NCBI GenBank assembly: GCA_025531455.1
Contig: JAMYHL010000106.1
Location: forward strand, 1 to 64,000
Reading direction: 5' to 3'
Origin: Apiotrichum sp. Y4204
Lineage: Eukaryota; Basidiomycota; Tremellomycetes; Trichosporonales; Trichosporonaceae
Length of the DNA stretch: 64,000 nt
Position numbers and translations under genes: made by a program. This document shows, piece after piece, positions 11,358 through 23,136 of the stretch (positions within the stretch are counted from its first letter, which is position 1; each line of letters begins with the position of its first letter). The notes beneath the pieces are model-generated. The model did not search any database, had not been told where the DNA came from, and saw nothing but the letters and a program-made list of their open reading frames with translations.

Positions 11358-14300
11358 CTACTGACGAGCACTGAGATTCTGCATCTGGACGAGCTCGAAC
11401 TGCAAGGTCAGCTCCGGCCTGGCGGTTGTAACTCACATAGGCACCACCTTTTGCGATGAGCTCAGCATGCGTTCCGCGCTCAACCACCGCACCCTCGGAC
11501 ACAAAGTAGATCATGTCGGCGTTTTGGATCGTCGAGAGACGGTGGGCGATCGCTACAACGGAACGACCCTTGGACGCATTGTCGAGTGCCGCTTGCACGA
11601 CACGCTCGGATGTCGAGTCGAGAGCGGCGGTGGCTTCGTCCAGAAGGAGGATCTTTGGGTCACGTATGAGCGCACGGGCGATCGCGATACGCTGCTTCTG
11701 ACCGCCGGAGAGCTGCGAGCCCTTGCCACCGACCTCGGTCTCAAAGCCGTCAGGAAGCGAGGTGATGAAGTCGTAGATGTTCGCGTCCTTGCAGGCCTGC
11801 ACAAGCTCCTCCTCGGTCACCTCCTCCATGGGCTTGGCGGCACCGAGCAGGATGTTGAAGCGGATCGTGCCGGCGTAGAGCGTCGGTTCCTGGGAGACGA
11901 GCGCAAAGAAGGAGCGGTAGCTGGCGAGGTTGAGTTCACGGATGTCCACACCGTCCATCGTGACGGAACCGGCTTGCGGGTCGTAGAAGCGCTCGAGCAG
12001 CTGGATAGTGGTCGACTTGCCGCAGCCGGACGGACCCACAAGCGCGATGTACTTGCCAGGCGGCACCTCAATCGACAGCTTGCGAAGGACGCGGACACCA
12101 GGGCGCGACGGGTAACGGAAGTGGATGTTGTCGAGGCGCAGGTGGCCCTTGACCTGTGCGGGGTCAAGGACAATGCCGTCTGTCGAATCGTCATCAATCT
12201 CGGGCTCGTAGTCCAGCAGCTTGAAGAGCGAGCGGGCCCCAGAGTTGGCGGACGACGCGTCGGGGACGAACATGAACACATTGCCTGCTGTCAGTGCATA
12301 ACCTCAACGGCAGGAATCGCTTCGACTTACCGGCCTGCATGGAAGCGAAGAGAGTAGCGGTGAGAGCCGTGAAGAACGTGGCCGAGTCGTAACGCTGCTC
12401 GGAAATCCAGAGGGCACCGACATAGAACACCAGCGCCATGGCAAGCATGGCAATGCCCTGCGACACAGCGTAGAGCGCCTGACTGGTGTACGCCGTCTTT
12501 ATCGAAATGTTGAAGGGCGTCTGGAGTGACTCGGAGTACAGCCGGTCAATGTCCTTTTCACGAGTGAGCGACGCAACAGTGCGCACTGCACCAGTCGCCT
12601 CCGAAGCCATCTGGGCACTAGCAGAGTACCACTTCTTCACCTTCTGCTCCTTCAACACCACGACACGGAGACGAATGTAACCACTCGAGACGACGAGCGG
12701 AATACACGCGATACCGACGAGAGCAAGCAGGGGTGCGTAGCATAGACCGATGATGCAACCGCCGAGGAGGGTCGCGATCGACTGGATAATGGAGCCGAGA
12801 GTGACACCAAACAGGCCCTGCACCTTTTGCGGGTGGTCCGACAGACTGGAGGTGACGGCCCCTGTGGCGTTCTCATCCTCATCGAACCACTCGACATCGT
12901 GGCGCATGACGGCGCGGAAAGCGAGGCGGCGCAGACGTGTGATGAGCTCCCAGCCGGTGCGGGAAAAGCCGGCTTGCTGGAACCAGATGGCAATGGCGGC
13001 AATGATGGAGACAATGAAGTACCACAGAGCCTTGTGGCGAAGAGCGTCCTTAAGCTGGGGACCAGGGAGGGCGAAGTCACCCATAGCCTTGCCGAAGAGG
13101 ATGGCAAGCGCAGGATAGATCATACCCGAGCAGACGGCGCCGATAGTACCGAGAGTGTACCACTTCCAGTGAGCGCCGTTGAGTTTGATGAGACGGATAA
13201 AGAGGCGTGAGAAAGGAATCTTGGCTTCGGCGGCAGCAGCCTCCTCACGGCGGAGGCGCTGCTGGTCGAGCATGGCCGAGGCGACGGAACGACCGGTGAC
13301 CGAACGCTGGAGACTGAGACCAATCTTCTCCTTGACAGGCGAACCAGGAACAGCGTCAACGTCCTCCTCCTCGTCCGAGTCTACGTCGACGTCGGCCGAA
13401 GCCTTCTCGGCTGCAGTCTGGGAGAGCTTCTGGTTGGCGACAAGCTGGGCGTACGCGCCGTCGGGGATGGCGAGAAGCGACTCGTGTGTGCCCTGCTCGA
13501 GAATCTCACCGTCGCCCATGACAAGAATCTTGTCCGCGTCCCTGATCGTGGCAAGGCGGTGCGCAACGACAATAGTGGTGCGGCCGATGGCAGCCTTGTC
13601 AAGAGCATTCTGGACGACACGCTCGGAGAGACCGTCGAGAGCGGAAGTGGCTTCGTCAAGAAGGAGGATCTTGGGGTCTGAAACAATCGCACGGGCAATA
13701 GCAACACGCTGCTTCTGGCCACCAGACAGCAGCATACCACGTTCACCGACAATAGTGTCGTATCCCTCGGGAAGCTTGGAGATGAAGCCGTCCGCGTTGG
13801 CAGCGACACATGCCTTCTTGACGAGCTCGAAACGCTCCTCATCAGGAGCGTTCTCCCACTTGGAGCCAATAAGACCGTGCTCAACATTACCGCGCACAGT
13901 GGTCGCGAACAACACCGGCTCCTGCGACACGAGACCAATCTGCTGGCGGTACCAGGTCAGGTTCAAAGAGCGAACATCGCGGCCGTCGAGCTTGACAGCA
14001 CCAGCTGCGGGGTCGTAGAAGCGCTCGATGAGCTGGATAACGGTCGACTTGCCGGAACCGGAAGCACCGACAAGAGCACAGGTCTTGCCTTCCTCGAACG
14101 TCGTGGTCAGACCCTTGAGAATAGGAATGTTAGGACGCGAGGGGTAGTGGAACTTGACGTCCTCGAACGCAATGGTACCAATGACCTCGGCAGGCTTCTC
14201 ACCAGCGGGGTCAGATGAGTCGATGGCAGGGACACGGTCGATGGTCTCGAAGAGCTTGGCAGCGGCGGCCTGGGCCTTGGTGACAGTTTGGATCTCAGGC

Positions 14301-15927
14301 GCGACCATGGCCATAGAGAAGGAACCGATAAGGACGGACATGAACGCTGGGGTAAGCAGGGTCTCCAAAACACAGACCTACCGTTGATAACCTGGCCAAC
14401 GTTCGCCTCACCATTGTACACGAGGATACCACCGTAGAAGAACGCGAGAGCATAGGCAGAGTAGATGGCGAAGACTGGTGTGAGCGACACTCTCCAACTG
14501 GACACCTACACATGACGGCCAAACCACTGCCCTCAATCATGGCGCCCTTGATGCCCGCGTTGCGGCTAAGGCTGACATTCTTGTCATAGTTGTGGCCAAG
14601 CAGCTTCGCCGTGGCAAAGGCTTTGACGGTACGAATCGACGAGATGACCTCCTCGGCGATTGTACCGCCGCGCGAGACGAACTGCAGCGACTTTGTCGTA
14701 AACTTGGACATGGCGAAACCCATGATACCGCCACAGATCATGATGACAGGCAGGATAGCCGTCATGGCGCCAGCGAGCTTGGGCAAACGAATGTACGCCA
14801 GGACGAAACCAGTGACGAACGTCGCCAGGAAGGACAGGGCAATTGGCACCTTTTCGCTAAGACCCTGCTGAACGAGGTGGCAGTCTGTCTGAATACGCGT
14901 CGCGACTTCACCAGCACCGAGGTCATCAAAGTAGGCAATCTGGTGTTAGTGGAATCCAGGTGGCGTTCACTCACCTCTTGGCGCATGACGGCCTGGAGAT
15001 ACAGTTGACGGATACGACGTCCCTGGCGTTCCGAGGTCCAGTTCCAGATGACCATGTAACCGTAGATACAGACGGCCATGCCAAGACCGATACTGTGGGT
15101 GAGCTTCTTTCGAGCGAATCAGAACTCACGCCATGAGATAAAGAGCATCGTCGCCGGCTTCCTTCTTGATCATCTTCTTTGCTCCGGCCAGCAACCCGGC
15201 GACTTCATCGGCAGACACCGGGCGGCCAAGAATGGTCTCTCCATATTCGAGGTTCTCGCTGACAATCACAACCTTTTGGAATTCTGAGGTCAGCAGGACA
15301 AAGATCTGCAGCTACATCGGGTCAGCGCCAAAGCTCACCGGTAAATGTATTCGACAGACGGCCAAAGATGAGCGTCATGAGTGGAGCGGCGGCACCGGAC
15401 GCGATGGCGAGGAGGATGCCGACAAAGTTGATCATCATCTCAAACTTGGTTGCGTAGCGGAACAGCTGGGTGATGGGGACGGGCTTGATGAGGTCGGTTG
15501 CGTCCTCCTCCTCGCCCTCGGGCTTCTTCTTCTTGCTGAACAGGCCCTTCTTTTTCGGCGCAACGGGAGTGGCAGCACGAGGGGTGGGGATCCGGTCGTC
15601 CTTGCCAGCGACGCTGGAGCGCACACTGCGCTTCTCAGCGTCGCCACTTCCCGACGGAGCGAGCGTGTGCGCCGAGGAGGGTAGACCCTCCTTGTGGTTC
15701 TCCCTGTTCTCGACATGCAGCTCGGACGCCTTGTCAGAAGTGGAGAAACCATTCAGCTCGTCGGACTTTTGGCGCTCGATGCGCTGCTGTTCAGCCTTCT
15801 CGTCGATATCGTTCTGCTCGACGGTCTCGGCGGCTTGCGTCTCGGTCTCACTCGCGAGCGCCGGGAGTGGTGCGGGGCCAGGCACGGGAGCTCCGGCTGC
15901 TCCGGGGGCGGAGCCCAGCGCGGACAT
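11358..15927 (-). CDS. MDR1: Full-size ABCB multidrug transporter (P-glycoprotein/Pmd1 type)
   Basis: Eight exons on the minus strand (15927-15339, 15283-15130, 15092-14975, 14939-14510, 14474-14382, 14346-12331, 12284-11437, 11399-11358) give 1429 residues. The order is TMD-NBD-TMD-NBD. NBD1 has Walker A GASGSGKST (555-563), signature LSGGQKQR (668-675) and Walker B ILLLDE (688-693). NBD2 has GPSGCGKST (1217-1225), LSGGQKQR (1325-1332) and ILLLDE (1345-1350). All catalytic motifs look intact. About 160 charged residues precede the first membrane helix, with a Lys-rich stretch (KKKGLFSKKKK). Six of the seven introns are 35-46 bp. The last exon encodes only the final 13 residues, ending LSARQ. 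It is an ATP-driven exporter, probably of hydrophobic drugs or lipids at the plasma membrane. Orthology to Cryptococcus MDR1 is inferred from length and architecture; the substrate is unknown. Confidence 0.93.
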
Positions 15928-18531
15928 GGTGGAGGTGGAGGGAGTGGCGAGATTCAGAGGGGAGGGAAAGGGCGAGCGGAGGGGAAGGGGAGAGTAAAAT
16001 TAAAAGAAGGGCGTGTTGGGAGACACGGCGGCGAAGAGTAAGGAGCGTGTCTGGGTGAAGTGGGTCGGAATGTGAATGAAGAGGATGCAACAATGAGGCC
16101 GGATGATATGTGCAGCTGCAAGAGCAACAGCGGCAACGAGCGAGCAATCAGATCAAGACGCCAAGTCGATCAAACCTGGATCGTGCTGGCGGGCTGGACT
16201 TTTGTTGCAAGGTGGGGGTAGTACGGCCGCCGTGAGTCTGAGCGCGGTCAGGTGGGTCAAGGTGGCTGTGGCCGACGGGGACGCAGTGGTGGGGAACAGG
16301 GACAGCGGCTTGGTGGGCGGCGTGCCGGGCGGCAGATTCTTGACAAGGGGCCACAGGAACACCGCTGCAAAGCGAAATGCAAGTAGATCCGGCGGCTACG
16401 GGCCGAATGATCGTGCACGGATCAAAGCCGATAAGCACAGAAGAACGGAATGCGAAGAGCAGGTCGGAGGATGGAGGATGAAATGATGGTGTGGAGACTG
16501 ATATTTTCGCCTTCTTGATTTGCAGCGTGCTGTGACAAGCTTATTGCTGATTATTTGGGCCGTGGTCGTCCGAGAGGCACGCAGACGCAATCGCCTCGGC
16601 AGTCAACACGAAACAAGCAGCAAGCTCTTGCAGCTAGCTGGTCAACTTGCTTTTGATTACACGTTGTCCGCCGCCAAGAATTGTTTGTGGTCACCGGGAA
16701 TGCCGAGAGGTTCCTCGGAGGCGGGTCTGCCCGTGGGGACTGTGGGATCGGCAGCCACTCGGGAACCCCCCGGGCGGAATAGGGAATCGAGATGAGAACC
16801 GCGTGTGGCGCTCGCTAAGTGACCAAAGTGGCCGCGACTACAGGGTACAGGGTCGCAAGTGCACAAAACAAAGGGGGTGTGTCCTGTGCGGGGTAACGAG
16901 ACACAAGTGGCCGTCTCGTGCGACGAGTCGGAAGGGAGAGTGGATGAGACTCGGAGGGAGCTCGCAACTTGCGACAAGAAACAAAGTGTGGACAGCAAAG
17001 TGAAATTTCTTGTATCGTGCGTTGCAAGCGGCGAAGGAGTACAAAAAAGAGTTGGGAGATTAGGAAGGGAGACCAACTGATGCATGTGATAAACAAGAGT
17101 AAGTTTGCGTCGTAGTTGATATAGAAAGGACTCTCTCTCTCTTTTCGATCGAAATCGCGGGCCCCAAGGTTACTCCACAGCACGACTGGATCTCGGATCC
17201 GACTCGAGTTGACTGGACTCGCGGCCCCCTCTTCGGTCTCCTGAGACACCGCGCGTACCGTCGCACCAGCCCACTTGCACGCGATCCCACGGCGACCGCG
17301 CGGTACACACCTCATCGGTGCGACGCCGGGCGGTGCTTGATGCACGGCAGACAATTGAGGCATGCTTCGGGTCCCGGACCCGGTGGTGGGAGACTGAAAT
17401 AGAGCGCAGAACATCAATCCATGGCTCAATGGAATTGTGGAATGGCACACGATCATGTACAGTCACCTCTCGGCACGCCGGGCGTACTGATGCACGACTG
17501 CAGATCAATCGCACCGCGCAGATCATCATCCGCCAAGACTTTTGGATGTATAATGTACACGTATGGTTGACTGTATCGCTGGCATCTCGTCTGTGCATTA
17601 CCTCGAGAGCGGGCGAAAGAAAGTCTCGACGGCCGCCGAACGATAACACAATCTCCATCTATCTCACACGTTGCCAGTCGCTCCACTCGCACCGTCAGCG
17701 TGAGCGAGGTTGACGCGGCCCGCGCCAATTGCGCCACAAGGCCACATGGCCAGTGCACAAGCATTCCACGGATCTCGGAGGCTCTCGGCGGGCTTCATGT
17801 TGTAAGCGCTACGAGCTGCGGGCTGCGGGCTGCGGGCATGGCACCCCGCTAGCGATAATCGTGCTGTTCCGTGTTTGCCGACCGGATTCCAGCTTCAGGA
17901 ACAAGTAGTGCTACTCTTTTAGACACCAGACGAGCGGGTGAGAATATTCTTCGTCTGTTTCCGGAGTCATAAGATCTGTATATCTAGTCGACGCGCGTCG
18001 AGATGTCAATGGTCGACTCTTGCCCTCTTGACCTCTTGGCCATCTTGGATCTATCCGACACCATACCCCAAAACGAGGTCGGGGCCGAGGCGCCGATCGC
18101 AGGCATTGATGTGCGGCGTGATGAAGTGGATGTGGTATGTGACGTGGACATTCGACGTTCGACGTGCTCGACACGACGACGCTACGTGCACACCGTCGTC
18201 TTATCTGATGGGGCATTCTCATCGACTCGAATGTCCGGGCGCCGAGAAGTGGATAAGCCGCGCTCATGACCACCACCAGTATATCTACCACATCTACCAT
18301 GTTCACTAGCTGAATCACAAATGCATGCCGTCTATACTGCTGGATGCCGGCGCTCAGGCTAGCCAAAGGAGGTCCGGCGCCCGGCGGATGGAGTGAGCCC
18401 ATCACCGTCGCCGCCTGCATTACTCATTACCGTCACTCCCTGCACCTGTGCATCCTACACTGCGCGTCACTCGCTGCCGCCACCGGCGCCGTCGGTGCCG
18501 CACATACTGCGTCGTCTGCTTCCGTCGTCGC
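15928..18531. other. Intergenic region: transporter promoter and RLI1 3' flank
   Basis: The first part (15928-16100) is A/G-rich on the plus strand, that is C/T-rich on the transporter's strand, as expected for its leader. A tandem repeat (three copies of GCTGCGG, 17815-17835) is present. The minus strand around 17690-17750 resembles a tRNA A box but has no acceptable B box or acceptor stem. No gene was recognised in this 2.6 kb. Confidence 0.55.
17815..17835. repeat. Three tandem copies of a 7-bp unit
   Basis: GCTGCGG occurs three times in perfect succession in non-coding DNA between the transporter and RLI1. Confidence 0.85.
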
Positions 18532-20570
18532 TTACTCGACGAAGAAGTACGAGCCGCTCGCCTTCTGCTCGTTATCCAACTGCGAGTGGAGCTTGTTGAC
18601 ACGCGGACGGAACGAGTTGGGGTCGCGACGGAAACTGGACGTCAGTGAACTACTTCTTGACGCAATGCAACTTTCAACTCACGTGACACCGAGGCTCTGC
18701 AGGAAACGGTTGAAACCACTGAGGAGACCCTCGGGCTTGCGCGCGATAGCCTCCTTACCCGGCTGGCCGTCGAACACAATGACACGGTCGGCGAGGTAGG
18801 TAGCCATGATAAAGTCGTGCTCGACGATGAAGGCGGTGCGCTTCGACGACATGACAAACTTCTTGATGACCTTGGAGGCGTGGATACGCTGCTCCGAGTC
18901 GAGGTAGGCGGACGGCTCGTCGATAAGGAGAACGTCGGCGGGAACACCAAGCACGAGGGCGATGGCCACACGCTGCAGCTCACCACCGGACAGAGTCTGC
19001 ACCTCCTGGTCCATCAAGGGCTCAAGGTTCATGGGCTTGACAACGTCGGCGTTGAACTGCGGGTGCATGAACATAGCCTTGATACGCTTCAGGAGCAGCA
19101 TGCGCACAGTGCCGGGGAACTTGGGGGAGACTGGGGTCAGCGGGGGAATTACGGGCGGAAAACAGGCGAAGGAAGCGAGAATCCCCCACCTCCAGCGCAG
19201 ACATCAACTCACTCGTCTGGGGTTTCATCGACACACGCAGCTCAATCTTCTCCTTCTCGTTGTCCGGCTCGAGCTTGCCACCGAGAAGCTTGACAAGAGT
19301 CGTCTTGCCCATACCGTTCTCTCCGAGAAGAACGATAATCTCCGAGTCGGAAAAGTCACCAGACTCGACCTGGAGGTGGAAGCCACCAAGCGTCTTGGAC
19401 ATGGCGGGGTACTGGACGGTCTGGGTCTTGGCGGCAACGACATCGTCGACAGTCTCGGCGATGCGGAAGGTAAGGGACTCGTCACGGAAACGGAGGTTTT
19501 CGGTGGGGATCATGCCGTCGAGGAAGACGTTGATACCCTCACGAACACCGTACGGCAGAGTGACGACACCGTAGGTACCGGGGACACCGTAGAAGACACA
19601 GATAAAGTCGGAGAGGTAGTCAAGGGTGGACAAGTCGTGCTCGACGACGATGATGTAGTTTGTGGCCGTGACGAGACCGCGGATGACACGGGCAGCGGAG
19701 AGACGCTGGCGGATATCGAGATACGACGAGGGCTCGTCGAACATGTAGACGTCGGCCTTGCGGACCGCGGCAATGGCAATGGCGAAACGCTGGAGCTCAC
19801 CACCCGAGAGCTGCGAGACCTCACGGTCCTGGAGATGAGCGAGCTCAAGGTCCTCCTCGAGCTGCGTGCGGTTGTCCATCTCGGTCTGGCGGTCGAACAT
19901 CTTGCCGACGGTCATGTTGGGAACCTTGATGGAGCGGGGAATCTGGTCGACATACTGAGGCTTGGTGACAGCCTTGATGTCGTCCTCGAGAACACGGGTG
20001 AAGAAGTTTTGCAGGTCAGAGCCACGGAAGTAGCGGATAATGTCAGTCCACTCGGGCGGGTTGTCGAAGCGACCAAGGTTGGGCTTGAGCTTTCCGGACA
20101 GCACCTTGAGCGCCGTCGACTTTCCAATACCGTTCGTGCCAACAAGACCAAGGACCTGACCGGGACGCGGGGTCGGGAGACGGTGAAGCTTGAACGCGTT
20201 TGCGGCGTAACGGTGGGTAACGTGGGACTCGAGGTTGGTGGGAAGGTTGAGAATGGTGATGGCCTCGAAGGGGCACTTCTTCACACAAATACCACATCCA
20301 ATACACAGCTCCTCCGAGATGAACGCCTTCTTGTCCGACGGTGTCACCTCAATACACAGCTTGCCCATCTTGACGACCGGGCACGAGCGCTTGCACTCCT
20401 GGCGACTGGGGGTCAGTGGAGGGATCGCGATGGAGAGCACAAAGAGACGCGTACCATTTCTTGGGCTTGCACTGCAATGTTAGCTATGTTTTCCCCTGCA
20501 CCTTCTGTACACCATCGCCACTCACCTTGTCGTCCGAGACGATGGCGATACGGGTCAGCTTGTCGGACAT
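18532..20570 (-). CDS. RLI1: Ribosome-recycling ABC ATPase Rli1/ABCE1
   Basis: Five exons (20570-20526, 20471-20455, 20405-19213, 19130-18683, 18634-18532) give 601 residues, the usual family length. The N-terminus has two 4Fe-4S cluster motifs: C16, C21, C25 and C29-P, then C55, C58, C61 and C65-P. The first ABC domain has Walker [10 protein letters not shown] (110-118) and signature LSGGELQR. The second has GENGMGKTT, another LSGGELQR and LLIDEP. The C-terminus ends in the family's SYFFVE-like tail. The protein splits 80S and post-termination ribosomes after Sup45/eRF1 has acted and assists 40S-related initiation steps. It is essential in all eukaryotes examined. Exon 2 is only 17 nt and supplies most of the first cluster motif, so mis-splicing there would destroy the FeS domain. 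Confidence 0.97.
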
Positions 20571-20728
20571 GGTGGCGAAGGACGGTGTGGTGGGAGGAGG
20601 GTCGAGGGTCTAGTCGGCACGAGAGTGACGATGGGGGGGTATGGATGAAATGTCGCGGCGTGCAGGCGACTTTTAGAGGGGTGGTGGTCGATGCAAGAGA
20701 TCTCGATCCCAAATGCGCGATATGTCTG

Positions 20729-20777
20729 CTCGATACTCGATGCTCGATGCTCAATGCTCAATGTTCAGTGCTCAATG
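20729..20777. repeat. Seven tandem copies of a degenerate 7-bp unit
   Basis: Seven contiguous heptads follow the pattern CTCGATG/CTCAATG with single-base changes (CTCGATA, CTCGATG twice, CTCAATG twice, TTCAGTG, CTCAATG). They lie about 160 bases upstream of the RLI1 start codon, in its promoter or leader. Confidence 0.85.
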
Positions 20778-21521
20778 TACATTGCATCCTCCTGCTCGCT
20801 CGACCATCCGCCATCTGCCGGCCACGACAATAGAGAGTGAGGAAATTATCATCCATACAATAGGGAAAAAAGAGAAAAGTGTCATACACGGAAGCAAAAT
20901 TTCTACCACCAGCAGTCTGCAAATTCCAGCGCAAATAAGTGATTACTGATTAGGCGTAGAGTTTATATTTCATTGTTTTCCACGTCTCATAGGCTTGCTA
21001 TTCGTCGACCCATCTTGTCCAATCGCACCAAGCTGAAACCACATCAATTGCCCTGAACAGCGAACGGGAATAATGTGATTATGTAACAGCTAGTGAACGG
21101 GAATTTTTGGATCTGTCCGTGCCTGGGGGCTGTTGTTGGCCGTGCTGGGCCGAACTCGGCCGACTGTGGACGGAGTGCCCAGAGGCCAAAAGGTCAGAGG
21201 GACCGAGAGCCCGGAGTGCACGCCGCTCGCGCCGATCAGGCCGTGAGCCCGATGATCCGCGCTGATAAGCAGGCACTAGGGTGCGCACTATAGCACTAGG
21301 CCGAGTGGCAAGGCACACTGTGTGTATTCAATATTCAAACCCCATTTGCAAACAGATCTGCTGGCTCAGACCAAGATTCCCGTCTTTGGCTGACGCGAAC
21401 GGGAATGTTACAGCCCCACATCGTCAATCTCTGCATGCTCGTCATCCGGAGCAGCTAGCAACACGCCGAGGCCGGCGAAACCATCCCCAGAACAATGCAA
21501 CAGTGCATACAGTCGGAGCAG

Positions 21522-21530
21522 TATAAAAAA
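21522..21530 (+). promoter_or_regulatory. TATA box of UGE1
   Basis: TATAAAAAA lies about 240 bases before the UGE1 start codon in otherwise GC-rich sequence. Position and match to the consensus are good; use is inferred. Confidence 0.5.
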
Positions 21531-21767
21531 GACGAGGCCGAGACGCAGCGATGTGCAGCGCCACCATCCCCCCAGCCTCACCCAGCCACACCCCTCAGTG
21601 CCAGCGCGCCAGCACAAGCCCCTCGTCTCATATCCCCCGCTCCTATCACCGGCCCTGCCCGACGGATATCCTAGAAATTTCTGAGATCACAACAAAAGTG
21701 CGATCCAGCTAGATCCAGATCACTAGTTGCCACACCGGCTCTTCCATCTCACACCCCAATCACCACC

Positions 21768-23136
21768 ATGTCCATCCAGTCCCAGCGCAAGGTATGTGCT
21801 TCGCCGCCGGCTCTCGCTCACCGCAGCGCATCCTGGTCACCGGCGGCCTCGGATACATAGGCTCGCACGTTGTGCTCTGTCTCCTCCTCTCGAACCGTTA
21901 CCTCCCGATCATCATCGACAACTGCCACAATGCGTTCCCTGAGGCCTACAAGCGCTGCAACGAAATTGCTCGCGATGAAATGGGGTGAGTTGGTCTGCCG
22001 CGGCTGTTTGCCCCGGATGCATCTTCCGCAAGGAGCACCTGCTCTGGCTGTTCCATATGTGTTCCGCATGGATCCCCGCTGACAACAGCGCCGACGCGCC
22101 CCAGGCCGTATTCGTCAAGGCCGACCTCCGCAACCCCGCGGAGGTTGACGCCGTGTTTGCCCAGTACGCCGGCGAGGGTGGCATCTGGGGTGTCGTCCAC
22201 CTTGCGGCGCTCAAGGCGGTCGGCGAGTCGGGTGAGATGCCCGTCTCGTACTACCGCACCAACATCGCCGGCACCGTCTCGCTCCTCGAGGTGATGGCCA
22301 AGTACGGCTGCAACAACTTTGTCTTCTCCTCGTCGGCGACCGTGTACGGCACGCCCAAGACGATCCCCATCCCCGAGACCTCGCCCCTCCAGCCCGAGTC
22401 TGCGTACGGCCGCACCAAGGCCATGGTGGAGAACATTCTCATGGATGTCTGCCGTTCCGGCACCCACGAGCGCAAGGAGCCGCTCAAGGCCGTCTCCGTG
22501 CGGTATTTCAAGTGAGTCTGAATGTTATGCCATACCCATCGCGACCTACATACTCATTCCAGCCCCGCCGGCGCGCACCCGTCCGGCAAGCTCGGCGAGG
22601 AGCCCCGCGGCAAGCCTGGAAACCTGCTCCCTCTGCTCGCGCAGATGGCGGTTGGCCGCGAGAAGTCTGCCCTCGAGGTGTTCGGCAACGACTACCCCGG
22701 CACTCCCGACGGCACCTGCGTCCGCGACTACCTGCACATCATGGACCTCGCTGGTGGCCACGTCCTCGCGCTCGACGCCATTGAAAAGGACACCATCTTC
22801 GCCAACTGCGACCCCGTCAAGGACGGCATGTACCGCGCCTTCAACCTCGGCCGCGGGGCCGGCCAGTCCGTCCTCACCATGATCGAGGCGATGCGCAAGG
22901 CCACCGGCTTTGACTACCAGTACAAGATTGTTGGTCGGCGGTGAGTAATGTGTTTCGTGGTGTGGAAGGGATCATGCTGACTCGCCAGACTCGGCGACGT
23001 GCCGGACCTCACGGCCGACCCTGCACTGGCCGAGAAGGAACTTGGCTTCCTTGCCACTCGCGACCTCCCGGAAATGTGCCGCGACCTCTGGAACTTCCAG
23101 ACCAAGAACCCCAAGGGTTACGAGCCCTCGGCTTAA
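21768..23136 (+). CDS. UGE1: UDP-glucose 4-epimerase
   Basis: Exons 21768-21791, 21827-21984, 22089-22511, 22563-22940 and 22989-23136 encode 376 residues. It is a short-chain dehydrogenase fold: NAD-binding GGLGYIG (14-20), catalytic S143 in SSSATVYG, and the YxxxK pair Y167/K171 in SAYGRTK. It interconverts UDP-glucose and UDP-galactose in the cytosol, supplying galactose for cell-wall and capsule-type glycans and completing the Leloir pathway. The length matches a stand-alone epimerase; the aldose-1-epimerase (mutarotase) domain fused to it in budding yeast Gal10 is absent. The first coding exon carries only 8 residues. No other galactose gene is adjacent. A TATA box lies upstream. Cryptococcus has paralogues (Uge1, Uge2), so the symbol is by family. 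Confidence 0.95.

Larger units (their letters stand above)
20571..21767. other. Divergent promoter region of RLI1 and UGE1
   Basis: This is a 1.2 kb non-coding region between two divergent start codons. It holds a heptad tandem repeat (20729-20777) near RLI1 and a TATA box near UGE1. No gene-like frame is present. Confidence 0.6.

Noticed and set aside
17690..17760. tRNA-like sequence on the minus strand
   Set aside because: A good A-box match (TGGCGCAATTGG) and a 5-bp stem are present, but there is no T-loop GGTTCGA, no matching acceptor stem and the anticodon loop would have 13 bases.
11358..20570. The two neighbouring ABC proteins as a functional cluster
   Set aside because: One is a membrane exporter and the other a soluble ribosome-recycling factor. 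They share only the ATPase fold and are separated by 2.6 kb.
18962..20833. 623-codon open frame on the plus strand over RLI1
   Set aside because: It is antisense to RLI1, whose strong codon bias leaves the opposite strand free of stops. The translation has no domain and ignores the intron structure.
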